A DNA stretch of 64,000 bases, taken from contig NZ_CP120737.1 of NCBI RefSeq assembly GCF_029581195.1, positions 1,364,001 through 1,428,000 on the forward strand, written 5' to 3'. Source of the stretch: Solwaraspora sp. WMMD791. Lineage in GTDB: Bacteria; Actinomycetota; Actinomycetes; Mycobacteriales; Micromonosporaceae. Positions 18,150 through 26,756 of this stretch are shown in pieces; within the stretch, counting starts at the first letter, position 1, and the number at the start of each line of letters is the position of its first letter. Under the pieces are notes generated by a model. The model was not told the origin of the DNA. It did no database searches and saw only the letters and a list, made by a program, of their open reading frames with translations. The translations under genes and the position numbers were made by a program.

Positions 18150-19097
18150 TTACTGGACGAGGAAGTACGCCGGCCCCAGTCGTTGCGGCGCCGACGCGCC
18201 GGCGGTCGACCCAAGGTGACGCAGCAACGGTGCGTCCATCCCCAGCTCGAGCCGCCAGTACGCGCCCACCGGGCTGCGATCGACAGGCCAGTCGGTGTCG
18301 TCGAGCAGCCCCCAGCCGACCAGCGTGCCGATGAAGAATGGATCGGCCGCCCACCACCGGCCCTCGGCGTCACGTAGCTCCAGCCAGTGATGCCGGTTGG
18401 CGAAGGGGCGGGACAGGCACAGGCCGGTAGCCGGCCGGACCGGTACCCCGATCTCGTGTCCTCGGGAGACCAGGTGACGCACCGCGAGGGTGCAGTCAGC
18501 CAGGCTGGTCTCCTGCAGGAACCCGAGATCAGCGGTGAGGCCCGGCGGCAGCAGGTGGAAGCGTAACCCCGCCGCCTCGTCGAAGAGCCGCCGCTGCCCG
18601 GCGGTGGGCAGTGGCGACGCGACCGCCTCGGCGAGGCGGACATCCATCTCGAATCGGGACGCTTCGGGTCGACGGACCGCCATCACCTGCGGTGCGGACG
18701 GCACGACCGGGTCGAGGACGAACTCGCAGCCGGTGCAACGGTCCCGCTCCGGACAGTACGCGCGTACGACCACCGTACGCCGCATCGGCGTCTCGGCACC
18801 GCCCGCTCGCAGCGCTGCGGCCATCGCCTCGTACGTCGACCGCTGCGGCGATCGCACGCCCAGCAGTAGCGCTGCGTTGCGCAGGTCGTAGCGATCGAAC
18901 AGCAGACCATCTCCGTTCGAGGAGTGCGGGAAGCCAAGCTCCACCAGCTGCTCCAGGCAGGCGCGGGACAGTCGGTGGAACCGGACCGCGTGTTCCCATG
19001 GCGTGTCGAAGGCACGGTGGCTGTCAGGCACCAGGCGGACCTGGCTCGCGACCAGCTCCGGCATCGGCGCGCTGGCCGCCGGTACGAGTGCGGACAT
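18150..19097 (-). CDS. Transglutaminase-like protein with a CxxxxxCxxC motif
   Basis: The 315-residue protein has a C-terminal half with a likely Cys-His-Asp triad. The Cys is in SLADCTLAVRHLVSRGHEIG, the His in FANRHHWLELRDAEG, and the Asp in RWWAADPFF. This spacing is that of bacterial transglutaminase-like domains. Relatives in antibiotic pathways (AdmF in andrimid) form amide bonds from carrier-bound acyl groups. The middle contains YCPERDRCTGCEF, which could bind a metal. Family assignment is by motif only. It is in the operon of ACP, ligase and sugar genes and could be the amide-forming step. Confidence 0.5.
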   Translation of the reverse strand: MSALVPAASAPMPELVASQVRLVPDSHRAFDTPWEHAVRFHRLSRACLEQLVELGFPHSSNGDGLLFDRYDLRNAALLLGVRSPQRSTYEAMAAALRAGGAETPMRRTVVVRAYCPERDRCTGCEFVLDPVVPSAPQVMAVRRPEASRFEMDVRLAEAVASPLPTAGQRRLFDEAAGLRFHLLPPGLTADLGFLQETSLADCTLAVRHLVSRGHEIGVPVRPATGLCLSRPFANRHHWLELRDAEGRWWAADPFFIGTLVGWGLLDDTDWPVDRSPVGAYWRLELGMDAPLLRHLGSTAGASAPQRLGPAYFLVQ

Positions 19098-19146
19098 CGC
19101 GGGTTACCGCGCGGAACCACGGACGAAAGACATTGACGATCTCCAA

Positions 19147-21048
19147 TCAGCTGGCAGCTGGCCGACGACCATGTGAGCCGTGGGTAGCCGGGCCGGGCCG
19201 GGCCGCCGATGCCGAGGTCGGCGGGGTTACCAGTCGCCAGTCCTTGCCGTCCAGGACCGTTTCCTGGCAGACCGGCTGGCCCGCGGGGGTCCGCCAGCGC
19301 AGCTGGACGCGGCGCGCCGTCGGCGCGTGATTGATCAGCAGCACCTCGTCGGAGTCAGCCGCGCGTCCAGGCAGGACCTCCACGTCCGGGTCGGCGCAGT
19401 CGACCTCGGGGGCCAGCCCGGCCAGGGCGGCGACGCGTCGGTACAGGCCTTCCCAGGCGGCTGCGGTGAGCCGCCCAGGCTGGTCGAGCTGGCGTTCGAA
19501 CGGTGCGGCGCAGAAGACCACCTGCCCGGCACCGACCCGGTTGCGCACCAGGGCGGGAGTACCGTCGGGGTACCGGCCAAGCACCTGCCCGGTCGTCGCG
19601 GCCAGCACCGACGGCCGGATTCCGGTGCCGGTCCAGTCGACAGGCCACTGGTCAGTGCCCCACTCGACGAGGTCGTGACCGTCGGGGAGCAGGGTGTAGT
19701 CGACCAGTTCGACGCCGGCGAGCTCGGCTCCCGGAAAGCCGTGCAGGTGATCGGCCATCGAGTAGTAGACGGTCGCCCCCTGGCCAGCCGCCCTGCTCAA
19801 CCGGTCCAGATCGGTCAGGGTGACATGGCCGACCGACGGGCAGATCACCAAGCGGTAGCCGGTCGGGTCGTCGGCGACGATGTCGACCGGCAGATGTGCC
19901 CGTTTGAGCAGCAGGTAGGCGTAGAACGTGGCCACGGTTCCGACACCGGTGTCGAGATACGAGCCGCCGTCGACCCGGACCCGTTGTGGCAGATAGAGGG
20001 CGACGGGTGCACGGCCAGGAGCTGGTCGCAGCCGGGGTGCGGCGCGCAGGGCCTCCCGCAGGGCGGTCAGCGCGGGCCGGGCGGTTCCGTCGAGTCGGTG
20101 CAGACCTACGTAGCGCTCACCGGGACGCTGCTGGTACGGCTCGCTCGTCGAAGCGATGTCCTGCCAGCACCAGGCGATCACGCCGGCGGCACCGTTGCCC
20201 ACAGCGGAGGCGGTGGCGGCGCGCAGGTAGGCCGCCGCAGTGGCCTCGTCCGTGCCGTAGCTGGCCAACTCGTCCACCAGGGGCACCCCGAACGCCCGTG
20301 CGTAGCGGACGAGAAACGGCACCAGGTTGCTCGCCTTGTAGCAACTGGTCGACTCGATCGACACCGGTGCCCAGGTCGGAAACCCGTGCAGCGCGATGAG
20401 GTCCAGCCCGACGGCGTTGTCCGGGCCGAACGGGGCGGCGCCGAGCACCCCGGAGGCGTCGTTGGCCTGCGTCACCAACAGCCCGGGGAGTTCCTCCCGC
20501 AGTGTCGCGGCCAGCCGGGTCTGCCAGGCGGAGACGGTCTCCCGGTCCAGCTGACCGGCCGGCCGGTCGACGTTGGCGACCTCGTCACCGAGATCGACAG
20601 CGAGCAGATTGCCGGCGCCCCGCAACGCGATCGCCACCCGTCGGGCGTAGGCTCGCTGCCGGTCGAGCATCTCCGCGTCGGCGAAGAGGCTGCGCCCCTG
20701 TCGCCAGGACAGGTCCAGACGCTGCCCGTTCATCCAGATCGTCAGCAGGGAGAGTACGCAGGCCAGCCCGGCATCGGCGGCGAGGTCGACGGCGGTGCGC
20801 AGCCGATCGAGCACGACCGGGTCGTGGTGTCCCGGCACTGGCTCGAAGTCCCGCCAGAACAGGAAGATCCGCACGGTGTTCAGGCCTACGTCGGCCATCG
20901 CCCGAAAGTCGCGACGCAGCACCGAGGGATCCCAGTCCGTCCAAATGCGACAGCCGGCCACCGACGGGTGGTAGTCGACCCCGGCGACGCTGAACGGGGC
21001 CCCGTCGCACCACAGCTGACCGTCTCGGATCTCGAACCTACTGCTCAT
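19147..21048 (-). CDS. Intracellular (alpha/beta)8 glycoside hydrolase with C-terminal GATase-like domain
   Basis: The 633-residue protein begins like GH5/GH2-type glycosidases (GQLWCDGAPFSVAGVDYHPS, MADVGLNTVRIFLFW). Candidate acid/base and nucleophile glutamates are in VDLGDEVAN and PLVDELASYGT. Residues about 350-560 resemble the trimerisation (GATase-like) domain of GH42 enzymes. No signal peptide is seen. Its ATG overlaps the SDR stop (ATGA), so it belongs to the sugar operon. It may trim or rearrange a glycosidic intermediate; that role is inference. Confidence 0.65.
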   Translation of the reverse strand: MSSRFEIRDGQLWCDGAPFSVAGVDYHPSVAGCRIWTDWDPSVLRRDFRAMADVGLNTVRIFLFWRDFEPVPGHHDPVVLDRLRTAVDLAADAGLACVLSLLTIWMNGQRLDLSWRQGRSLFADAEMLDRQRAYARRVAIALRGAGNLLAVDLGDEVANVDRPAGQLDRETVSAWQTRLAATLREELPGLLVTQANDASGVLGAAPFGPDNAVGLDLIALHGFPTWAPVSIESTSCYKASNLVPFLVRYARAFGVPLVDELASYGTDEATAAAYLRAATASAVGNGAAGVIAWCWQDIASTSEPYQQRPGERYVGLHRLDGTARPALTALREALRAAPRLRPAPGRAPVALYLPQRVRVDGGSYLDTGVGTVATFYAYLLLKRAHLPVDIVADDPTGYRLVICPSVGHVTLTDLDRLSRAAGQGATVYYSMADHLHGFPGAELAGVELVDYTLLPDGHDLVEWGTDQWPVDWTGTGIRPSVLAATTGQVLGRYPDGTPALVRNRVGAGQVVFCAAPFERQLDQPGRLTAAAWEGLYRRVAALAGLAPEVDCADPDVEVLPGRAADSDEVLLINHAPTARRVQLRWRTPAGQPVCQETVLDGKDWRLVTPPTSASAARPGPATHGSHGRRPAAS

Positions 21049-22040
21049 GCCCGATCCCCGGGTGCCGCAGCCACCACGGTCGCCCGGTCCCGGGCGTACC
21101 AGTCGAAGGTCTGCCGCAACCCTGCCGCCAGCTCCACACGGGGTGTGTAACCGGTCATCCGCCGTAACCGACCAAGGTCGGGCAGGCGTCGGTCCGGCGA
21201 GCCGGACGGGGGGTCGAAGACCTCGAAGCTCGGGGTGTAGCCCGCCAGCTGGGTGATCCGCTCGGCCAGATCGCGAATCACGATCTCCTCGGTGTCGTTG
21301 CCGATGTTGGCAACGATCGGATCACGGCCGGGCAGGCGGGTGAGACAAATGGTGGCGTCGACGGCGTCGTCGACATGGCAGAACGCACGGCTCTGGGTGG
21401 CACCGTAGATCGGAAACGGATCCTGGCGGGCGAGTGCCCTGGCCACGAAGTGGGGTATCACGTGATCGTGGCCCATCCGGGGTCCGTAGATGTTGTGGTA
21501 GCGGCCGATCCGCACGAGGAACAGATCGGCGCTCTGGCGGAGCAGCGTCTCGGCGACGATCTTGCTGAGTCCGTAGGAGGCCCTGGGCATCGTCGGGTCG
21601 GGCAGCGCGAACGGCACGTCCTCGCCCACTGGAAACGGAGTCAGCCCCAGGCGGGTGGCGCCGTCGGCGACCTCGCTGGTGGAGCTGAGATAGACCCGTC
21701 CGGGCGGGCGCCGGCGGCACCAGTCGAGCACGTTCAGTACGGCACGCAGGTTCACGTTGAGCGCCCGAGCGGGATTCTCGTTGTTCTGCTGCACCCCGAC
21801 CACCGCCGCCAGGTGGTAGACCTCGTCGAAGTCGCCCGCGAGCAGATCGGCGGGGACCGGGCGGGTCAGGTCGTGCCGGACCATTCTGGCCTGGCTGAGG
21901 ATCTCGTCGACGTCCCGGTCGAGCCGGCCCCGGGACAGGTCGTCGAGCAGGGTCACCTCCGCGCCGTCACGTAGCAGGCGGCGGGCGAGATGCAGGCCGA
22001 CGAACCCGGCACCGCCGGTGATCAGGATCCGGTCAGCCAC
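21045..22040 (-). CDS. NAD-dependent sugar epimerase/decarboxylase (extended SDR)
   Basis: The 331-residue protein has the Rossmann motif ILITGGAGFVGLHLARR, the catalytic SSTSEV strand and Tyr-Lys in ASYGLSKIVAETLL, followed by YHNIYGPRMG. These fit UDP-glucuronate decarboxylases and NDP-sugar 4-epimerases. Its operon partner is a nucleotide-sugar 6-dehydrogenase, so the substrate may be an NDP-uronic acid. GTG at 22040 overlaps the preceding stop by 8 bases. Exact reaction (epimerase or decarboxylase) cannot be decided from sequence alone. Confidence 0.85.
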   Translation of the reverse strand: MADRILITGGAGFVGLHLARRLLRDGAEVTLLDDLSRGRLDRDVDEILSQARMVRHDLTRPVPADLLAGDFDEVYHLAAVVGVQQNNENPARALNVNLRAVLNVLDWCRRRPPGRVYLSSTSEVADGATRLGLTPFPVGEDVPFALPDPTMPRASYGLSKIVAETLLRQSADLFLVRIGRYHNIYGPRMGHDHVIPHFVARALARQDPFPIYGATQSRAFCHVDDAVDATICLTRLPGRDPIVANIGNDTEEIVIRDLAERITQLAGYTPSFEVFDPPSGSPDRRLPDLGRLRRMTGYTPRVELAAGLRQTFDWYARDRATVVAAAPGDRA

Positions 22041-23376
22041 GGCCCAGCCTCCGGTAGTCCACCTCGGCGGCCCCCGCCAGCGCCGGAGCCAGGTCACCCC
22101 AGACGTCCACCACCAGAGCGGGGCGGTTCATGGTGCGACCCAGCAGCGCGACGTCGAGATCCGCGCGGTAACGCGGATGATCCACCAGCACCACCAAGGC
22201 ATCGGCACCGGTCAGACCATCCGTGAGCGAGGTCGGAGCGTATCCGAGCCGGGCGGTGACGTCGTCGGAGACGAGATAGTCGTGGCCGGCCAACAGCCTC
22301 ACCCGTTCACGCAGGCCGTCGGCGACGACGGTGGCGGCGGAGCCCCGGACGTCGTCGGTCTCCGGCTTGCCCTTGTAGGCCATCCCGCACACAAGGACCT
22401 TCGCGTCAGCCGGCGCCCGGCCGTTGGCGGCCAGTGCCTTGAGCACCCGCTCGGTAATCAGGTACGGCACCTGCTCGTTGACGGCGCGCGCCGCGGCGAC
22501 CAGCGGCGGCTGGTATCCGGCGGTCGCGGCCGAGTACATCAGCAGGTAGGGATCCTTGGTCAGACAGCTTCCACCGACGAACCCCGGGCGGGCGAGGTCG
22601 GGCCGTGGATAGCCGAGGTTCGCCGCAGCGATGACCTCGGTGGCGTCCACCCCCACGGCCTCGGCGATCATCGCCAGCTCGTTGCCGAAGCCGTAGAGCA
22701 GGTCGGTGTGGGCGTTACAGGCCAACTTGACCAGTTCGGCCGTCTCCAGGTCGCCAGTGACGACCTGGTGGGACGTGAGCCGGGCGAACAGTCGCCGAGC
22801 CCGATCGGCGGAACGGTCGTCCAGACCACCGATGACCTGTGGGAGGCTGGCAAGCTCCGCCAACGCACGGCCCTGGATCGTGCGTTCGGGGCAGAAGGCG
22901 AGTAACGGCCGGTCGATCCGCGCCCGCAACAGAGGCAGCAAGATGCGACGGGTCGTTCCGACCGGGACGGTGCTGCGCACCACCACGAGGGTGTCCGAGG
23001 CGGCGACGGCGGCAGCGGTCTCGGCGGCCTGGGTGAAATGGCGCAGGTCCGGCCGGCCCGTTCCGACGTCATGCGGGGTGCCGACGCAGATGACGACAGC
23101 TGAGGGCATGACGCCGTCGAGCGTCTCGGTGACGACCAGCCGGTCCGGCGGCAGTCTGCGCAGCAGTTCGCCGACACCGGGCTCGTACAGGGCCGGTGTG
23201 CCGGCGCGCAACGCCGCGCGGACACCGGGATCCGCCTCGACCCCGATGACGGACACGCCGGCCCGGGCGAGGCTCACCGCCAGGGTCAGGCCGACGTATC
23301 CGAGGCCGACGACGACAACGGGGCCGTCCGGCCCGTCGGGGCGTCTGCCGGGTTGAGGTGGTGCGGGGTGGGCCAT
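22033..23376 (-). CDS. Nucleotide-sugar 6-dehydrogenase (UDP-Glc/UDP-ManNAc type)
   Basis: The 447-residue protein has the NAD motif VVVVGLGYVGLTLAVSLARAG, the glutamate segment FCPERTIQGRALAEL and the catalytic cysteine in FVGGSCLTKDPYLL. These define enzymes that oxidise the C6 hydroxyl of an NDP-hexose to a carboxylate. The PERTIQG form is closer to the HexNAc dehydrogenases than to UDP-glucose dehydrogenase, which is a weak hint. ATG at 23376 lies one base after the stop of the ligase gene. Confidence 0.88.
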   Translation of the reverse strand: MAHPAPPQPGRRPDGPDGPVVVVGLGYVGLTLAVSLARAGVSVIGVEADPGVRAALRAGTPALYEPGVGELLRRLPPDRLVVTETLDGVMPSAVVICVGTPHDVGTGRPDLRHFTQAAETAAAVAASDTLVVVRSTVPVGTTRRILLPLLRARIDRPLLAFCPERTIQGRALAELASLPQVIGGLDDRSADRARRLFARLTSHQVVTGDLETAELVKLACNAHTDLLYGFGNELAMIAEAVGVDATEVIAAANLGYPRPDLARPGFVGGSCLTKDPYLLMYSAATAGYQPPLVAAARAVNEQVPYLITERVLKALAANGRAPADAKVLVCGMAYKGKPETDDVRGSAATVVADGLRERVRLLAGHDYLVSDDVTARLGYAPTSLTDGLTGADALVVLVDHPRYRADLDVALLGRTMNRPALVVDVWGDLAPALAGAAEVDYRRLGRG

Positions 23377-23377
23377 C

Positions 23378-24865
23378 TCAGACCTCGCTTCCGGTCGGTT
23401 CGGCTGCCACGGCCGCGATGACGACCTGGCGGTCGACCTTGCCCATCGCGGTGCGCGGCAGCCGCGCGAGTGGGTGGAACTCGTGCGGCACCTCGTACGG
23501 CGCAAGACCCCGCGCACGGCAGTGGGCGGTGAGCTCCGCCAGCCCGGTCCCGGGCTCGAGCACCACGGCCGCGTGCACCCGTTGCTCTCCGCTGGCGTCA
23601 GTCGCGCCGAAGACGAAGGAGTCCCGGACGCCGGGGTGTTCACCGAGCACCCGCATCACCCGGGTCGGGTTGACCTTGCGCCCGCCGACGTTGACAAAAG
23701 TGTCCTTGCGGCCGAGCAGGTGCAGTCGGCCGCTGGAGTCGATGCGCACCAGGTCACCGGTGGCGTAGAAACCGTCCGGTGTGACTATCGGACCGGGGAC
23801 GCCTAGATAGCCAGTGAACAGGGTCGGCGTACGCACCGACAGCTGACCGGTTCCGGCGGGCCCGCCGGGCACCGGACGGGTGAGCCGCAGCCGCACGCCG
23901 GGCGCCGGTATCCCGACCGATGAATCGGCCGACGTGCCGTCGCCGTCAGGCTGGTAACTGATCAGACCGGTCTCGGTGCTGCCATAGAACTGGCGCACCG
24001 CGACGCCGAGCGCGGCACGCGCCCGCTCGCCGAGTTCGGCGGGCAGCGGGCCGCCCGAGGACACGGCGGCCCGCAGCCTGGCCGGTCGTGGTCGACTGCG
24101 CAGTACCGGTACGAGCAACCGGTAGACCTGCGGGGTTCCGAACAGGACGGTCGCGTCGCCGGTGAGCGTGTCGGCGACAATCCCAGGCTGGAACCGCCGG
24201 GTGGTGCGCAGCTCGGCACCGGAAACGACCGCCGCGGTGAGGGCCCCGATCAGGCCGAACGAGTGGGCCAACGGCACCGCGGCGACGACCACGTCGGTCA
24301 GGGTCAGTCCAAGAATCTGGTGGTAGGTACAGCCACCATGCCGCACGTTGGCCAATGGATGGCGGACGATCTTCGGCTCTCCGGCCGAACCGGAGGTCAG
24401 TTGGAGCACCTCGCCGACCCGGTGCGGGGAGCGGTCGCCGGTCCTGGCCGTACTGGCTTGGCAGCGCTCGTAGCTCAGGAAGGTGGTGTCCGCCGGCTCG
24501 GTGCCGGCCGCACGTGCCGGACCGACGACGGTACGTACACCTGGGTTGCGAGCTGGCGCAAGCAGGTCGGTCAGGTGCGAGCTGCTCTCCTCCACGGGCA
24601 GCACGTCCAGTCCGGCGGCGGTCAGACCGACCAGGGCCGCCACGCTGGCCGGAGTGTTGTCCATGATCAATAGCACCGGTGCGTCCGGTTCCAGTACCGC
24701 CGCGCCGGCCACGACAGCGCAGGCGGCGTCGTGGAGCTGCGCCCAGGTCGCGAGGTAGGAGCCGGACGTGGACGCGGTGCGCACCGCCACCGCGTCGGGG
24801 CGCTCGTCGCGTCGTCGGCGTAGGTCGGCCAACAGCCCGCCCGGCGTCGCGTCGGTGCCGTCAAT
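23378..24865 (-). CDS. AMP-forming acyl/amino acid ligase (stand-alone adenylation protein)
   Basis: The protein has about 495 residues. Adenylation motifs are LQLTSGSAGEPKIVRHP (A3), FYGSTETGLISY (A5), GFYATGDLVRID (A7), LLGRKDTFVNVGGRKVNP (A8) and PRTAMGKVDR with the A10 lysine. It activates a carboxylic or amino acid as an adenylate and probably loads the ACP encoded just upstream. No ATG, GTG or TTG in frame lies at a suitable place near the ribosome site. The strong GGGGGAGGG site is followed at 7 bases by ATT (24865), which overlaps the ACP stop (ATTGA). An ATG at 24943 is possible but lies inside the ACP gene. Confidence 0.8.
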   Translation of the reverse strand: MDGTDATPGGLLADLRRRRDERPDAVAVRTASTSGSYLATWAQLHDAACAVVAGAAVLEPDAPVLLIMDNTPASVAALVGLTAAGLDVLPVEESSSHLTDLLAPARNPGVRTVVGPARAAGTEPADTTFLSYERCQASTARTGDRSPHRVGEVLQLTSGSAGEPKIVRHPLANVRHGGCTYHQILGLTLTDVVVAAVPLAHSFGLIGALTAAVVSGAELRTTRRFQPGIVADTLTGDATVLFGTPQVYRLLVPVLRSRPRPARLRAAVSSGGPLPAELGERARAALGVAVRQFYGSTETGLISYQPDGDGTSADSSVGIPAPGVRLRLTRPVPGGPAGTGQLSVRTPTLFTGYLGVPGPIVTPDGFYATGDLVRIDSSGRLHLLGRKDTFVNVGGRKVNPTRVMRVLGEHPGVRDSFVFGATDASGEQRVHAAVVLEPGTGLAELTAHCRARGLAPYEVPHEFHPLARLPRTAMGKVDRQVVIAAVAAEPTGSEV

Positions 24866-25163
24866 GACGCAGCCCTCCCCCGGCGGGACCCGGGACGGAC
24901 GTGTACGCGACGCAGACCTGCGCCAGCCCGGCCGGGGTCGCATCCTCGAAGATGGTTTCCAGGAGAGTGGACTGCAGCGCCTCCGCCGGCTCCGCCCCGG
25001 CTGGCCGGCAGACGTCGACCAGCCGTTGCAGCACGTCGACGGCGCGGACCGAGTCCCCGCCGCAGTCGAAGAAGTCCTCGTCCGGAGCGAGCGGCTCGCG
25101 CCGCAGCGCCGCGCCCATCAGCTCGCCGATCGTGGCGCTGAGGGCCGAATGCCCGTTTTCCAT
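24861..25163 (-). CDS. Acyl carrier protein (PCP-like)
   Basis: The 100-residue carrier has the attachment serine in DFFDCGGDSVRAVDVLQRL, the GGDS form typical of peptidyl carriers. It precedes and overlaps the adenylation ligase, so the pair probably activates and holds one building block. ATG at 25163 starts the minus-strand operon, facing the PLP decarboxylase across 300 bases. Confidence 0.82.
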   Translation of the reverse strand: MENGHSALSATIGELMGAALRREPLAPDEDFFDCGGDSVRAVDVLQRLVDVCRPAGAEPAEALQSTLLETIFEDATPAGLAQVCVAYTSVPGPAGGGLRH

Positions 25164-25463
25164 GTCGTCCCCGATCGGCTCGTGGCGGTGGATACGTTCG
25201 GGTTCCGGCAGCCGGCCGGACGCGGCCTCGACGCCGTGCAGTCGACCGGTCCCGGGCTGCCTGTCACCAGGGTCCACCCGGGCTGACCGCGGCAGAAGGG
25301 GCAACCGTGCGCCCCACTTGCCCTGCGCGATCGGGTACGCCGCCACGCGTCGACGCCGGTCCGGTAGCCGCCCGCCCTGACCGTCGGAGCGCCCGTAGGC
25401 GGCTTGGCGTGCACTGTGCGTCGTCGAGAATGACGAGGGACGACAGAACCGGGAGGCGAGGGC
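25164..25463. promoter_or_regulatory. Divergent intergenic region between ACP and decarboxylase genes
   Basis: This 300-base stretch lies between two divergently transcribed operons and must hold promoters for both. I see no convincing -35/-10 pair or palindrome. Open frames through it are shadows without ribosome sites. Confidence 0.5.
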
Positions 25464-26756
25464 ATGGCAGACGACGTCGGCATGCAGGATGTACGGTTCG
25501 AGGAACTCGCGGCGCGGTACGGCACCCCGTTGTACGTCTACGACTCGACGGTGCTGGCTGCCCAGTTCGGCCGGCTCCGAGACGCGTTGAATCCTGGTCT
25601 GGAGTTCTTCTTCTCGCTGAAGGCGAACCCCAACGTGGCGATCTGCGCCCGGCTTGCCGGCCTCGGCGCCCGCGCGGAGGTCTCGTCCCTGACGGAGCTG
25701 CTCACCGCCAGCCGGGCCGGGGTGCGTCCGGAGAACATCATCTTCCTCGGGCCGGGCAAGAGTGCCGAGGAGTTGCAGGCCTGTCTGGACCGTCGGATCT
25801 ATGCGATCGTCTGCGAATCCCTCGATGAGTTGCGGCTCATCGACAGCCTGGCCAGGGCGGCAGGCGTCGTGGCTCCGGTGGCGCTGCGGGTCAACCCGAG
25901 CTTCACCGTCAAGGGCTCGGGGCTGACGATGGGCGGGCGACCCCGACAGTTCGGCATCGACGAGGACGAGTTGATGCGCCAGACCGGGCTGAGCACTCGG
26001 TACCCCTGCGTCCGGTTGATGGGTGTACACGTCTACATGGGCACTCGCATCCTCGACCCAGGAGTGATCGCCGACAACAGCCGGCGGGTCCTGGAGCTTG
26101 CCGAGCGGCTCAGCGCCCGACTCGACTTCCCGCTGGAGCTGGTCGACGTCGGCGGCGGCCTCGGGGTGGCGTACTTCGACAACGAGCGGGACCTCGACGT
26201 CAACCTACTGGCCGGGCTGCTCAATCCAGTTCTCGGCGAGTTCCGCGCCCGGCACCCACGAACGCGACTGGTGATGGAGCTGGGTCGCTACCTGACCGCG
26301 CCGGCCGGCATCTACGTGGTCCGGGTCCGCTACCTCAAGACCTCACTCGGTCAACGGTTCGCGATCACCGACGGCGGCACCCACCATCACATGGCCGCGG
26401 TCGGCATCGGCTCCTACGTCAAGCGCAACTTCCCCATCCGGCTGCTGCGTGCGGCGGTCGGACAGGCACAGCCCTGGCAGGTGACCGGGCCGCTCTGCAC
26501 GCCCAACGACACGTTGGCGAAGCAGGTCATGCTGCCGCCGCTGCGTGCCGGCGATCTACTCGGCGTGCTGCGCTCCGGGGCGTATGGTCCGACCGCTTCG
26601 CCCGTGCAGTTCCTCAGTCACGGCTATCCCGCAGAGGTACTCGTCCATGACGGACAGTCGTTCCTGGTACGCGATCGTGACCGGCCCGAGGACATGATGC
26701 GTCGCCAGCATCTGCCGGGTGTGCTCCAGGCGCGGTCGTCGGTGCCGACCCGGTGA
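25464..26756 (+). CDS. PLP-dependent decarboxylase, fold type III (BtrK/LysA-like)
   Basis: The 430-residue protein has the PLP lysine in FFFSLKANPNVAICA, the His/Gly cofactor-phosphate region (VGVH-like RLMGVHVYMGT and LVDVGGGLGVAYF), the MELGRYL segment, and ITDGGTHHHMAAVGIG. Fold type III decarboxylases act on diaminopimelate and ornithine. The BtrK branch decarboxylates glutamyl bound to an ACP. The GGTHHHMAA form and the ACP and ATP-grasp neighbours favour a BtrK-like role, which is inference. ATG follows GGGAGGCGAGGGC. Confidence 0.8.
   Translation: MADDVGMQDVRFEELAARYGTPLYVYDSTVLAAQFGRLRDALNPGLEFFFSLKANPNVAICARLAGLGARAEVSSLTELLTASRAGVRPENIIFLGPGKSAEELQACLDRRIYAIVCESLDELRLIDSLARAAGVVAPVALRVNPSFTVKGSGLTMGGRPRQFGIDEDELMRQTGLSTRYPCVRLMGVHVYMGTRILDPGVIADNSRRVLELAERLSARLDFPLELVDVGGGLGVAYFDNERDLDVNLLAGLLNPVLGEFRARHPRTRLVMELGRYLTAPAGIYVVRVRYLKTSLGQRFAITDGGTHHHMAAVGIGSYVKRNFPIRLLRAAVGQAQPWQVTGPLCTPNDTLAKQVMLPPLRAGDLLGVLRSGAYGPTASPVQFLSHGYPAEVLVHDGQSFLVRDRDRPEDMMRRQHLPGVLQARSSVPTR

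Noticed and set aside
18113-18643. Upstream extension of the MaoC frame
   Set aside because: It overlaps the transglutaminase-like gene in another frame and encodes Arg/Ser-rich sequence without domain features.
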